Of a stretch of DNA of 64,000 nucleotides, positions 22,701 through 33,609 are shown piece by piece; within the stretch, counting starts at the first letter, position 1; each line of letters opens with the position of its first letter. The notes under the pieces are model-generated. The model ran no database searches, was not told the origin of the DNA, and was given only the letters and a program-made list of their open reading frames with translations. The position numbers were made by a program, and so were the translations under genes. Source of the stretch: Coniferiporia sulphurascens. Lineage: Eukaryota; Basidiomycota; Agaricomycetes; Hymenochaetales; Hymenochaetaceae. The stretch spans positions 806,001 through 870,000 of the forward strand of contig NBBA01000007.1 in assembly GCA_002794785.1 (NCBI GenBank), given 5' to 3'.

Positions 22701-25700
22701 CGGGAATCGCGCACTCTTTCCCGTTCTTCGCCTACTTCCTGATCTTGATGAGAAGGAGCGATTTGAGATAGGCGTACTACTGGTGAGTCACGGTTTGACT
22801 CATCACTAGATGAAGATCTTCGCTAATGTTTACTGTTGCCGCCGAGCTCTTCTTGCTTGGTGTTCAGCCTCATTTGTCACTGCTGCTCTCAAGCTCGTTT
22901 AAGTGGTGATTGCGCCAACTGTGTATTTTATTCGGCCGGCACTCTTCCGTCGTGGATGTTCGCACGTACAGGCTCACAGCTCATTTTTTTTCGAGCGGTA
23001 GCTCCAGGAAGCCCGTTCGATCAAAGAGCACATGTCGGAGGTTCTTGGGAAGCCCGATCGGGTATCGCACGCAGTGTCGGCGTTCCCCATCGTCTGTCTT
23101 AAACCCCGAATTTTCACCATTGGGTGTTTTAATCTCGGAGCAAATGCACCCCGCCTGATCTTCGGATAGCGTTAGCGATCGCCAGTAAGGGGGGGGTGTT
23201 GCTCACCAGGGTGGTTCCCAGTTACGAAGGACGAACGACCCGGCTTCGCTCCGACTTCCGAAGCGGACGTAAAACGCTTTAATCCCGTCGACCTTTCCCT
23301 AAGCGGACGGGCCGGGAGCGATTGGAATAAGAAGGAAACAGGCAGGTACCTGCAGGGCTTCGGTAGACCGCGTTGGATTGAGCTTCCAGGCGTTTCTGGC
23401 TCGCTTAGGCTGTCGTCTACTTTTACCGGATGGATGCTATTGTCTCCCAGGGAGGCCGTGAAAACCATGATTCGCAACAATGCTTACATTGCATGTTTCT
23501 CTCTCCTTCTTGCAGAATCAACTTATTTCCGGGTCAAGCATACGCGGTTTTCCTCATGGAATCATTATGAAGATCGCCGTACAGCCCATCTTATGGTCCC
23601 TTTCTCTAAGGACCTCTACGCTCATTGGTCTATTGAGCCGTGGGCGCGTGTTTGGCAGACCTGCCAGCACATTATTTTAAGCTATTGAAAGGGTGCGTTA
23701 TCCTCCGAGGCTCCCGAGGTTAATTCCTTTCACTCGTCTTGCCTGCCCTTGATAAAGCTACCGAGATGCGGATCTGACAGAAAATGCATTGGGCGGCGCA
23801 AATTGCACTCCGATGGCGAGCTTCTAGCGACTTGCAAAAGTCGGCCCAGGACGGTTTTGTATACCTCCTTTACGCTCCGGGTTTTGATCGGCGTTCATGA
23901 ACAAAAAGCTCCCGCATTCACTTCCGGTAGACCTGAGAAAGGCTACGTTGTTTGGACATCTCCTTGTCGCGCCCGCCGGCCCGGAAATTCACACTGCAAT
24001 AACTATTTTCTGGAAACCGTTGATTTTTAACACGAGGCTCTAGTAAATGTGGTGGTGATTAGTCTAAAGCCCTTGATGTCCTTAAAAAAGGGGTAGTCAG
24101 AGGAACTAGTATACCGTCAACGTAACACAATTGAATAGAGTCCCTCAGGGGTTTCCTTCTACCCTAAGTACAACTGTCGCGACCGGTGAGAAGTTCAGAG
24201 ATTGTCCGCGCATTCGCCGGCCATTGGAGGTAACATCGCTAAAAAGCAACTCCTCGAGGCTATTGGCTTTACAGCATCCGAGTCTGACAGTAAGAATGAT
24301 GCTCGATCCCTGCCGACGCGAATATTAGATTCATGGCTAAGACAGGTTTAAGTAAAGGCCGCGCGGACGGAAAGGACGGAAAAGACGGAAGACCGCGGGT
24401 CTCTTGTTTACTCTGCAGGCACTGATGTGAGCGAGTGGAATCCCGTTCTACAGCAACAAGAACCTGAGGCAGAGGCTTGGCCCCGGGCCACTGGCAGGGT
24501 ACTGATATGCCGGAGTCCCTCATTTCGGTCGCAAGTACGGTTCGACGAGGGCTACTGTTTCTATTTTTGACGGATTTGTATCACTCTCACTTTAGATATC
24601 AATCAGGGCAATGAACTGATATCAACCCCTTTTCTCTTATTTTCTGTAAGAGCAATAAGTGCATCGTCGTTTGTCGGTTTTGCCAAGTAGTGGACCTGCC
24701 AACCTAAAGTATTGTACATTTCCCCTCTCGGGACATCCACCCTGGTTTTTCTTATAGGGTTTACCTACGCGAGATTGAATTGTATAGCGAGCAGGTGTAG
24801 GGAATACCAATTTAATCTGTAATGGCAGGGGCAAGTTTAGTTCCGTATATAACCTATGAGGTTCCTGTCGAATACTGTCAGCAGCCCTTGAGCATAATCT
24901 TTCATCGCTTCCAAACGACGCACATATTCTTGTTGTTTCAATACCATCATGCCGCGTCGGAAGGAGAGTCACTTATAACTCAGTATTTGAGTCACCTCAC
25001 GGATTTGCGCGGTTTGAAGCAGTACTCGACAGCAGTGTAGGTCAAGTGGAATGTTTTGACTCTGATATGCATAAGCATGCGTCCCTGCGCTATAACATGA
25101 CTTGAGAATTCTTCGAGCGGCAAATAGAAAACATACGGTATCCGTCAACCTAGCACATGAGACATATTCGCTATTGGAACGAAGTTTCCCTATGAGAGGT
25201 TTGGCTGTACAATTAGTTCATTAGTGGTCTCAGTCTTTGTCTCAGTTCGAGAAAAAACGTGCGCATCTTAAAAGAACGCTACCCCACCAGCGTGCTGTGC
25301 ATTAAGTTAGATTGCTCCAGGCGCACTTACAGCATGGAATTGATTCGTATGCGACTCAAAGACATGGATACTCCATCTTTTTCTCGTTCTCCGATTTGTC
25401 CCATTCATCCTCTAACCTCCCACAGCGCCTTAGTTTGTGGTCTTATGTTGATATCTCCAGCTTCTGAGCGCCAGGTCTCTACTTTGCACATCACGCCTTT
25501 CGGAAAGCTAGAACCTTGACAGGGATGCGCCAGCGCCGATGTCTGCGGTATTGACTGTTTACTTTACAATGTCCACATTTCCAGGAACATTTAATCAGCA
25601 CGTACATTCTCTTATTCCTGTCGTGGCAGAAAAACGGAGGATAAAGGGCATGACAGGTGCGTCCTCCGCCCTGACGGTATTGCGGGGGATAAGCTGGATG

Positions 25701-26719
25701 CAAGGAGAAGAACCGTTTCTAGAAATCCAGGATGTAATGTCCCACATTGTCAGTTAGATTCGAACAAGGTAGTACTTGGCAAATACTGACTCTCAATTCC
25801 GCATTAACCTCGATCTAAGGGCCGAGATTGTATGGGTCTGAAGCAGAATAGTCGAAGATATTGTTGAGGAGCCGGATAAAGAAAAACAGGTAGCAGACCT
25901 GTTTAAACCGGTGCAGAATCTCCGATAATCGGATAGTACAAACACTGTCGCCCAATTTTGAGTGCGATAGAATGCAGGCGGAGATCGTCGTTGTTGCCTA
26001 AAGGTTGAACGAGATGCACCATATCTATGCAATGGTCAGCGACTGGCCCGTATGCCAAACCTGCATTCGACACGCTGCCACTCATTGATGTTTCAGGAAA
26101 TGTTCGGATATCTTGCGTATCCACCACTGGTAGGCGTGGTATGCCCCGAGCCCCGAGCTATAAGGACATGTTACGGTGTTTGCGTATTCACATATAGTAC
26201 ATACATGCATATCCCTCCGCGCCAGACGCACGTACGGTGACAGAAAAAATGTCGAAGACAGACTAGACAAGAAAATTGTACCGATTAGATTTGCAGTGGG
26301 GGATCGGAATGAAGCTACCGATAGCTCGAGGAAAGGCTTTTGACGACCGACGTCGGTCGTCAGCAGCATGGACGGGGATTGCCTTTTATGCAATTGGAAG
26401 GGGAAACCATGAGACAAAAGAATATCGAAGCACAGTTCGCGCGGAAAGGAGGCACAAAAGAAGATAGAGAACATTGGTCTGAACTGCGGATAGTTTGAAC
26501 ACAGAAAAAGCAGGCGAAGCAAATTGAACAAATGTAAGTACCGAAAACAGCGACAGAAACAGATCAGAACAGGAAGGTGAAGCAAACGCTTGGTGAGAGC
26601 CTTGATCAAATATACAAGCGAGTCGGGACAGAAATGTTGGCAGAGAAGAGCAAGCGGGTTTGTTGGGTTAGTCCACTTGTTGAAAGCTTTACTTGGTTGA
26701 GCAGTTTTTTCTGAAAAGC
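19779..26719. other. Long stretch without recognisable genes
   Basis: Nearly 7 kb contain only scattered open frames. The longest is 21272-21910 plus (212 codons), with no domain, signal peptide or family resemblance that I can name. A block at 22390-22615 reads somewhat protein-like (KCKDYWAPLPRMLPTAEEVS) but is isolated. I found no terminal repeats, poly(A) tails or target duplications here. Possible explanations are diverged spliced genes, non-coding transcripts or very old transposon debris. Confidence 0.4.
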
Positions 26720-27948
26720 TTAGTCGCTGTTGGCAGACGTCTCGGCTTGGGCTGCAGTCTTGGACGAGGTATCTGCCGCGCTTCCTGGAACGGCGTCAGC
26801 AGCGGTATCATTATCTTCATCTAAAGCTTTGATGGACTCGAGTGCGAGACGCGGGCTATGCAAACGGGGAGAATATGAATAAGAGTAGCATCAACAAGAC
26901 GAGCGCCAATTTGGGGCTGACCTGTCCGCGGGCTTAACCGGCATTTTCTTCTCCACTAATTTGCCCCCAGCAAATATGAAATGGGAACGTGGGGTTTTGG
27001 TCGCCGAGCCCGTCAAGGCGGCAATGAGCACACGTTTCGGATCTGAAAGAAGCGGATACGGTAGGGATTTCTGGAATGAAGGGTATGAGGATAGGTTTGG
27101 ATTTTTCTAAGCACAAAACAAGGGTTTAAAAGAAGCGATAGGTTGTAGGCCTTTGAGGGAAAGTTCAGAGCGCTCACCTTGGTCTGCCATTTGTTTTGAG
27201 CTGAGGGGGAGTCCGCGGAAAGACAAAAGACTTTGAAATTCAATGCCTCAAAGTCGGGGTAGACATCTCGAAAGCCGCAAGCCTGTGTCGTGCAACCGGC
27301 TACGAATTTTTAATAATTTGACGACAAATGAAAAGTGATTAGTAAAGAAAACTTTATTAGGGAGCTGAGGGCTGAAAGAAGCCGGCCTGAGAAGGGACGA
27401 AACACGGAGACAACAAGATATAACATGGAAATGCACGTACGCGTATCGGCCTTCGGAACGAGAAAGAGGACAACGCCTGCGCTATCAGCGGCAATGCTCT
27501 GCACGTTGACATCCTCATCCTTTTCATTTTTCAGTACAAGATCGGGGAGCGAGTCTCCAATCGAGAGGCCTTCAGTAGACTCGTCGACCGGCTTTTTGGA
27601 TTTGGCTACCTTGACCTAGGTCCGAAAATTAGAATTAGATTATCACGGGAAAAACACAAGGTTTTCCAAAAATTAAAAATACAGAATTTTCACCTTTTTG
27701 GCGTCGTTACCGGCGTCTTCCTTAGCTTTGTCATCTACTATGGCATCGTCGACTGTGCGCTTTTTTGATGCTCCTGAATTTTTCCCGCTCCTCTTCGCAT
27801 TATTATCTTCGACTGCAGGCTTAGATGCTCCGCTAATGCGTGTAGAACGTCGCGGAGCTAGCTTTTCAGTTTCTTCCCTCGCCTGAACTACTTCCGGGAG
27901 TGAGACGTCCGTAGGAGAGACGTCGACCATTTCCGAGTCGGCTGGCAT
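26720..27948 (-). CDS. DOT5: Nuclear-type peroxiredoxin (BCP/PrxQ, DOT5-like), five exons
   Basis: A thiol peroxidase that reduces hydroperoxides. Exons are 27948-27694, 27615-27441, 27299-27178, 27070-26922 and 26855-26720 (837 nt, 278 aa). The catalytic segment TPGCTTQACGFRD gives peroxidatic Cys146 and a likely resolving Cys151, the BCP arrangement. The 85-residue N-terminal extension is rich in Lys/Arg and acidic residues (RRSTRISGASK, KRSGK, KKRTVDD), consistent with nuclear localisation as in yeast Dot5. The C-terminal tail is Ala/Asp/Ser-rich. I chose the ATG at 27948 (MPADSEM). The upstream in-frame ATG at 27996 lies inside what looks like a 5' leader intron starting at 28019. The gene symbol is by similarity to yeast. 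Confidence 0.92.
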
Positions 27949-28019
27949 GGCTTGGCCCGAAACAGGACATTTAGAGATTAGCCTGCGATATAACATTAAG
28001 CCTTTTAAAAGATACTCAC

Positions 28020-28555
28020 TTATGAGATGGCTCGTTAAAACCTAGGGAGTACGCAAGGGACGCAGGCGCAGGATAATCTGCGTGCCGGTTGTTGCTGTTG
28101 ATGGGAAACTGTTGATTAGTGACCTCAGGCGCGCATGGTCACAAACACCAATGTCGTGTAACCCCCCCCCCGCGTACACGTGGATTACATAATCGGCTCA
28201 TTTTTTTTAAATTGGGCGCTACTGGGCGCTGGGCGGTGCCTCGATCTTACGGAGTGTCTATTCCGCCAACTGGGGTGACTAGCACGAAAAGACCACCTAA
28301 GAAGTCAGCTCTGACTCTAGGACTATAACAGCCTGTCTTTTCTCTTGCTTAGCAGTCATTTAAAAGGTGCATGAGTCATCTTTTCTTCGCCGTAAAATAC
28401 GAGACTAATATCGAAATGGTTTAAGTATATTGGTGAGATTATACACGCTCTCCGTCGCTTCTCTCCAATCTACGCCATGAATGTTTCTTATACGTTGCGT
28501 TATCTTTCTTCGTTGTATTTCGCGTCATCATGATTGACCGTGACTCAGAATATAC
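28020..28555. other. Intergenic between the peroxiredoxin and the F-box family
   Basis: The first part would be the peroxiredoxin leader and promoter. The last 120 bp (about 28440-28555) resemble the sequence upstream of the next F-box copy (about 30930-31067), including the shared TATACGTTGCGTTA, so the duplication unit includes upstream sequence. Confidence 0.55.
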
Positions 28556-30018
28556 ATGTATAGACTCGTCAAGCCCCATCCTGTGATTTGTTTACCTCAA
28601 GAAATTCTTCAGAATATCTTCCTAGAATCCATACCCAATGATTTTCCTGCTGTGTCTCTTCTCCAAGCTCCGATGAGCGTGTCGCACACATGCCGTGATT
28701 GGCGCAACATTGCCCTTTCATCCGGAGTCCTGTGGTCTCGTTTATCCATCAGCTACTACCGCTGCCGCGAGCAGAAATCAAAGAACTTAAAAGTGAAGGA
28801 GGCACTAGATACATGGCTTCAGAGATCGCGCGATTCTCCCCTGTATTATCGCATCTACGTTTCCATCGGGAGTATTTGTAAAGGTCCCGCATACTTGACT
28901 GCCGAGGGCATCGTTATTTCTATGCTTCAACATCAAAAACGCTGGAAAGAGATCATACTCACTTTAAACAACATGTACATGTCTCCTACTCTTCAAAGTA
29001 TGAAGGCGGTCGAAATGCCTGCTCTAACATCGTTATCGTGGCATTTCGCGTCGCCTGGAGATCCGTTCCGCACCACATGTGTCGATATCTCGTCCTCCAG
29101 GCATTTGAAGTACTTGGAGCTCCTTGGATCGTTCGACCTCAAAGTTGGCAGCATACCCTTCCAGTTTTTAACTGATACTACAGCGTGAGCGTCAACGGGC
29201 ATCGGTATATCACGAATACGGATATCTGTCTAGCGCTTTTGCAGGTCGCTCCTAATTTGAAGAGGTTCGGCGGAGGCTTCGATGAGCATGAATCTGACGA
29301 GAATGAGTCCGACGAGCAGGATTCTGACGAGCAGGATTCCGATGAGCAGGATTCGGACGAGCATGAAATCGAAGGGCATAGGACATTAGGAGTGGGTGCT
29401 GCTCCGGCAGGCTTCACGTTGGTCCTACCTCAACTACGTAACGTCTTTCTTGGGGGTGAAGATTTCGGCTTTCCCATCCTCAGTCGTCTGACACTTCCTG
29501 GCCTAGATGCGCTGAGTTTGTCAACCGAAAACACAAAAACGGGGCTGCTGTTTCTACGATTCGTGCTCCGCTCCTTTCCCCCGCTGACGTTCTTGGAGAT
29601 AAGAGGAGATGGCGTGAAGGAAGACAAGCTTGTTTCCACCCTTCAACATCTTCCTACTTTACGGGAAATTCGGATTCACTTTAATTATGCTTGTTCGGAG
29701 GCGTTTTTGGACGCCATGACTATTAACGGTGAACTCAACTCCGGCACACATGTGGAGGTCCGACTGTGCCCTAATCTTGAAACGCTTTGGTTGTCCAATG
29801 TTTGGTTAGAATCTTTTGAGGAGCAGGTGTCGCTTATGATAGCTTCGAGGTGGTGTCTCTCCGAGGCATTCTCATTGGCAGGCATATCCGGATGCGGGTT
29901 GTCTGAAGACTACATCTTAGAATCTCCCGGAATGCAGAGATACGTTGAAGAAGGACTTAAACTGGAATTCAGTTACGACAATGCCGCAGATGCTGTGTTT
30001 GACGAGAAGGATGAGTGA
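28556..30018 (+). pseudogene. F-box/LRR-like protein, copy a, one frameshift
   Basis: The N-terminus carries an F-box-like motif (LPQEILQNIF near residue 15), then the SHTCRDWRNIALSSG segment usual in mushroom F-box proteins, then leucine-rich irregular repeats. The first frame runs 28556-29188 and stops just after FLTDTTA. The homologous continuation resumes in another frame (ITNTDICLALLQVAPNLKRF) and runs to a stop at 30018. Against copy b the break fits a single-base deletion near 29178-29184, and no intron restores the phase. Both halves are otherwise fully open, so the lesion is recent, or an assembly error. The family role would be substrate recognition for SCF ubiquitin ligases. An acidic repeat sits in the second half. 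Confidence 0.8.
29281..29370 (+). repeat. 15-bp tandem repeat coding for acidic (DE)(Q/H)(D/E)S units
   Basis: About six units of 15 nt each encode pentapeptides such as SDEQD. They sit inside copy a just after NLKRF. Copies b and c lack the expansion and carry a short acidic linker at this point, so the array grew in copy a only. Confidence 0.85.
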
Positions 30019-31067
30019 AATATGATCTGCGTCACCAGCTCAACAGACGTGCATCACACATAGCACCGGACCGGATCATTGTCCTTTTTTTTGAATGTAG
30101 GGGCTTAGGCCGCTTAGCCCTATGTCAAGATATTACATGTGATTACTCCATTGTGGTTACTGGTAAACATCGGAATCAGTTGTTGAAACCCGTGCGCACT
30201 GTCTGCGCGTATCGTGCCAGTGGTGACTGGCTCCACTTTCTTGTGCTTCTTTCTTGAGGCGGTAGGTTTATTTGCTGCTGATACGCTGTTGGTCAGGGAT
30301 GCTAGAAACCCCCCGGGATGGCTCAGCCCCGTGCTTTGGCAACTTAGGCTAGCTCATCCGCCACCCATCCGCCGTATTGCCAGTGAATGTGAGGGTGAAT
30401 GGAGCCCGCGTAAACATGTACGTATTTGCGGTTCGCACCAGGCAAAACGGTCTATGCTGCTAGACTCTAGAACACGATCTTTGTCCCTCGCAAGAAAGCT
30501 GTGCCGCCACGCCGGCGTGCCGGACAGAGGGCCGTTGCTGTTTAAGCATGCGAAGTACTCCTTAATCCACATCCGCATCCTACTCTTAAGGGACAGCAGA
30601 CTTGAGCCAGTAAGTACTTATATAATTCTCATAAATACGCGCACACTATTCGTTTATCGTCCAAACTCTATTGCTGTCTATCTTCTGTTGGCTGGAGCTT
30701 CTGGGAAGGACCATGCGCCGACTCCATGAGCCTCAGGTTACCCTAGCGCTCAATTTCATTATTCAACCTTTCATTATTCACCTCATAGAAAGTGGCTCAT
30801 GAGATAATCGGCTGGTTGGTACAAAAGGGGCCTGTTTCATTCCCATGAGTTTGTAGGAACCCGCCTCTTCGCTTCTCACCTGCTGTACTACAGCTGTAGG
30901 CTCACTAATTCTCTCATTTATCACAGAAGACATATCCTTTAAGTCATTCGCGCAATAATATCCTTTCCTCCACGACGTAATCCGTTATACGCGGCGCTAT
31001 GCACGCGTTGAGTTATACGTTGCGTTACTTTTTTTCCGTCTCGCTCCGTGGAATTGACCCAGGTCTC
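30019..31067. other. Intergenic between F-box copies a and b
   Basis: One open frame (30214-30729 plus) has no recognisable domain. The last part is homologous to the region upstream of copy a. Nothing else is recognised. Confidence 0.5.
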
Positions 31068-32454
31068 ATGCATAGAACCCCTAAGCCACATCCCGTGAAG
31101 CGATTACCTCAAGAAATACTTCAATATATCTTCCTAAAATCCATACGTAATCTGTCTTCGGTCGTACCTCCTTTCCGACCCGACTTTCTTCTCCAAGCAC
31201 CGATAAATGTGTCGCACACCTGCCGTGACTGGCGCAACATAACCCTTTCATCTGGTATCCTGTGGTCTCGTTTACGCATTTTTTACTATGGGTCGAAGTC
31301 GAACGTCATAGAATTATTGGATACTTGGCTCCAGAGGTCGCACAATTCGTCCCTGCAGTACCATATCTACATCAAACTCAAGGACGATAGCGACAGTTAT
31401 GGGCATGCAATGGCAGAGGGTCTCGTCGCTTCCATGATTCAACACCAGATACACTAGAAAAATATCAAGTTCGCTCTGTACAAAATGAAGATGTCTCCTG
31501 CTCTCCAAAAAATGAGCGCATTTTATATGCCCGTGCTGACACATTTGGCGTGGACGTTTGACCCGGATGTTTGACCCGGACGACAAACGTCACCGTATGC
31601 ATGTCGATATCTCATCCTCCAGGCATTTAAAGAAGTTGTGCCTCGTTGGAACTTTTGAGCTCAACGCCGGAAATACACCTATCCAGTCTTTAACAGAGGG
31701 CTGCAATATCAGTATCAGCGGAAATCTCACGCGTTTCGCGGATACAAAGATGTGTCTGGCGTTGTTGCAGATCGCTCCTAATTTGAGGAGATTCGACGGG
31801 GACTTCAACGAACATGAGCGATCGGAAGCGGAGGCTACGCCGGCGGATCCCATGTTGGTCCTACCTCAGATGCGTATTGTCTATCTCGAGGGTCACGATT
31901 TTGGCTTTCCCATCCTCAGCTACCTTACACTTCCTTGCTTGGAGGTCTTGAGTCTGACAACCTATGTTTGGGGAATGGGACCGCTGTTTCTCGATTTCGT
32001 GATCAGGTCTCTTCCGCCGCTAACATTTTTGGAGATAATCGGTTCTTATGTTCCCGAAGAAATACTCATTTTCGCTCTTCGTCGCATCCCCACTTTACGG
32101 GAACTTCGGATTTTCAACTCCGATTGTTATTCGGAGATGTTTATAACCAGCTTGACTATCCGCGGCCATTTCGATGGCGAAGTCCACATGGACGAGCAGC
32201 TGTGCCCTAGTCTTGAGTCAATGTGACTGAACAATGTATATGAATTAAGGGGCTTGGAGGAGCGGCTGTCACTTATGATAGCCTCGAGATGGCGTTTCTC
32301 CAAGACATTCTCGCTCGCAAGTATATCCAACTGCGGATGTGACGAGGAGCTCGTCTTGAAGTCTCACGGAATACGCAGCTACATCGAAGAGGGACTCAAG
32401 TTGTATTTCAACTTTGACGAGATTGATTACTTTCCTTTCAACGAGGATGAGTGA
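31068..32454 (+). pseudogene. F-box/LRR-like protein, copy b, three disabling lesions
   Basis: Collinear with copy a from MHRTPKPHPV to the acidic end (FNEDE, stop at 32454). Lesions: a TAG at 31455-31457 where copy a has tryptophan (TGG, in QKRWKEI); a tandem 13-bp duplication at 31556-31568 and 31569-31581 that shifts the frame and adds a stop; and a TGA at 32223-32225 where copy a has tryptophan again (LETLWLSN). Between the lesions the family sequence is well kept, including VDISSSRHLKKL and CLALLQIAPNLRRF. It lacks the acidic array of copy a. Confidence 0.88.
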
Positions 32455-33194
32455 AAAACGGACTGTGCTTCCTTTTAGTGAACCAAAAGTCAAATAAGCG
32501 TACACAGCGCCGGATCAAATCATTTATTATTATGCCTCAACGACAATATCAAGGCTTGGCTGTAACTTATCATACAGGAAAACTAAAAATTGTAATCGTG
32601 CATGGAATGAAAAAAATTAGAAAAACAGGGAGAAAGTATTCCGAGTTGTACTGTTTGCGTCGCACGCGATGAAGGGGACCTGGGATAGTTAGGGAAGACG
32701 GGGAAAAAGAGAAAACTTTGGATTACCGAGGATTTTCTGCCTTCTGACTTCCCAAAGGCTCTAGGGAGATCGTTAGTTCTCCAGGTAAGCCGGTGTTTCG
32801 CATCTCACCCCGTGGAACTTTCCTCCGAGTACATAGGTCTGAGTGCACATTCGATCCATTCATCAACGGCATTGTCCCCGGGTTTCGTTTACCTGAGCTC
32901 AGTGAGATTCAGGTCACTTACGCTTCTTTTTGCTACAACATTTCCATTGACTATGTGATCGGTAAATCACGGAATGATGGATGGCCGATGACCTAGAGAA
33001 ATAGTAAAAGGAGTCAATTTCGCTCTCCGATATGTTCTTATGAAACTTGCCCTCTTGCCGTATTCTTTAAGTATCATGGGCGCATTTCCTCCCTTTTACG
33101 CAACCATCCACGGTCCGGAGAATAATGAAGGTTGATATAGTTGAACTTGAGCCGACTTTGGTACACTACTAAAAAAAGTATACAATGTAAAGTA
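32455..33194. other. Intergenic between F-box copy b and the inverted-repeat arm
   Basis: No gene recognised. A short open frame at 32793-32996 has no family resemblance. Confidence 0.5.
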
Positions 33195-33510
33195 CCGTCA
33201 CGTGCTCACTAAACGCGTTTTTGTTGTCTTTCGTGACGACTTGTTTGTGTCCAGCAACAATCAACTGGTGCGACGCGCACAGAGGTCATATTTCGAGAAC
33301 GAGCATTCACATTATTTTATGGACTAAGACATCGCTCAGCCGTTACCACAGAAATGTCACCAGCATCAAGAAATTCTAGGCCTCAGTTCAGCTTTCACCA
33401 GTCAGACTCGCAATCCGTATCCTGCCAGCCTCCACCGCAACACTCATGGTCTCGTTCCAAACCTCAATGGTTAAAGACTTGCGTCTCTGCTGTGCTCCAG
33501 TCGTGCTGCA

Positions 33511-33517
33511 TATAAGA
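33511..33517 (+). promoter_or_regulatory. TATA-like box of the kinase gene
   Basis: TATAAGA lies about 95 bp before the start codon and is kept in the other arm (46772-46778, reverse strand). The surrounding CTGCATATAAGACACCTCGG matches in both arms. Confidence 0.5.
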
Positions 33518-33609
33518 CACCTCGGGGTCCGAAACTTCCTTTCCCCCAATCTACTACCATTGCGTATTAGATCCTACTCTGCTGAACTTGATTCTCTGAG
33601 CTAAAAACC

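Noticed and set aside
29186..29240. An intron (GTGAGC..CTAG, 49 bp) at the break in F-box copy a
   Set aside because: The splice would leave the wrong phase and would delete residues that the homologous copy keeps; a one-base deletion explains it better.
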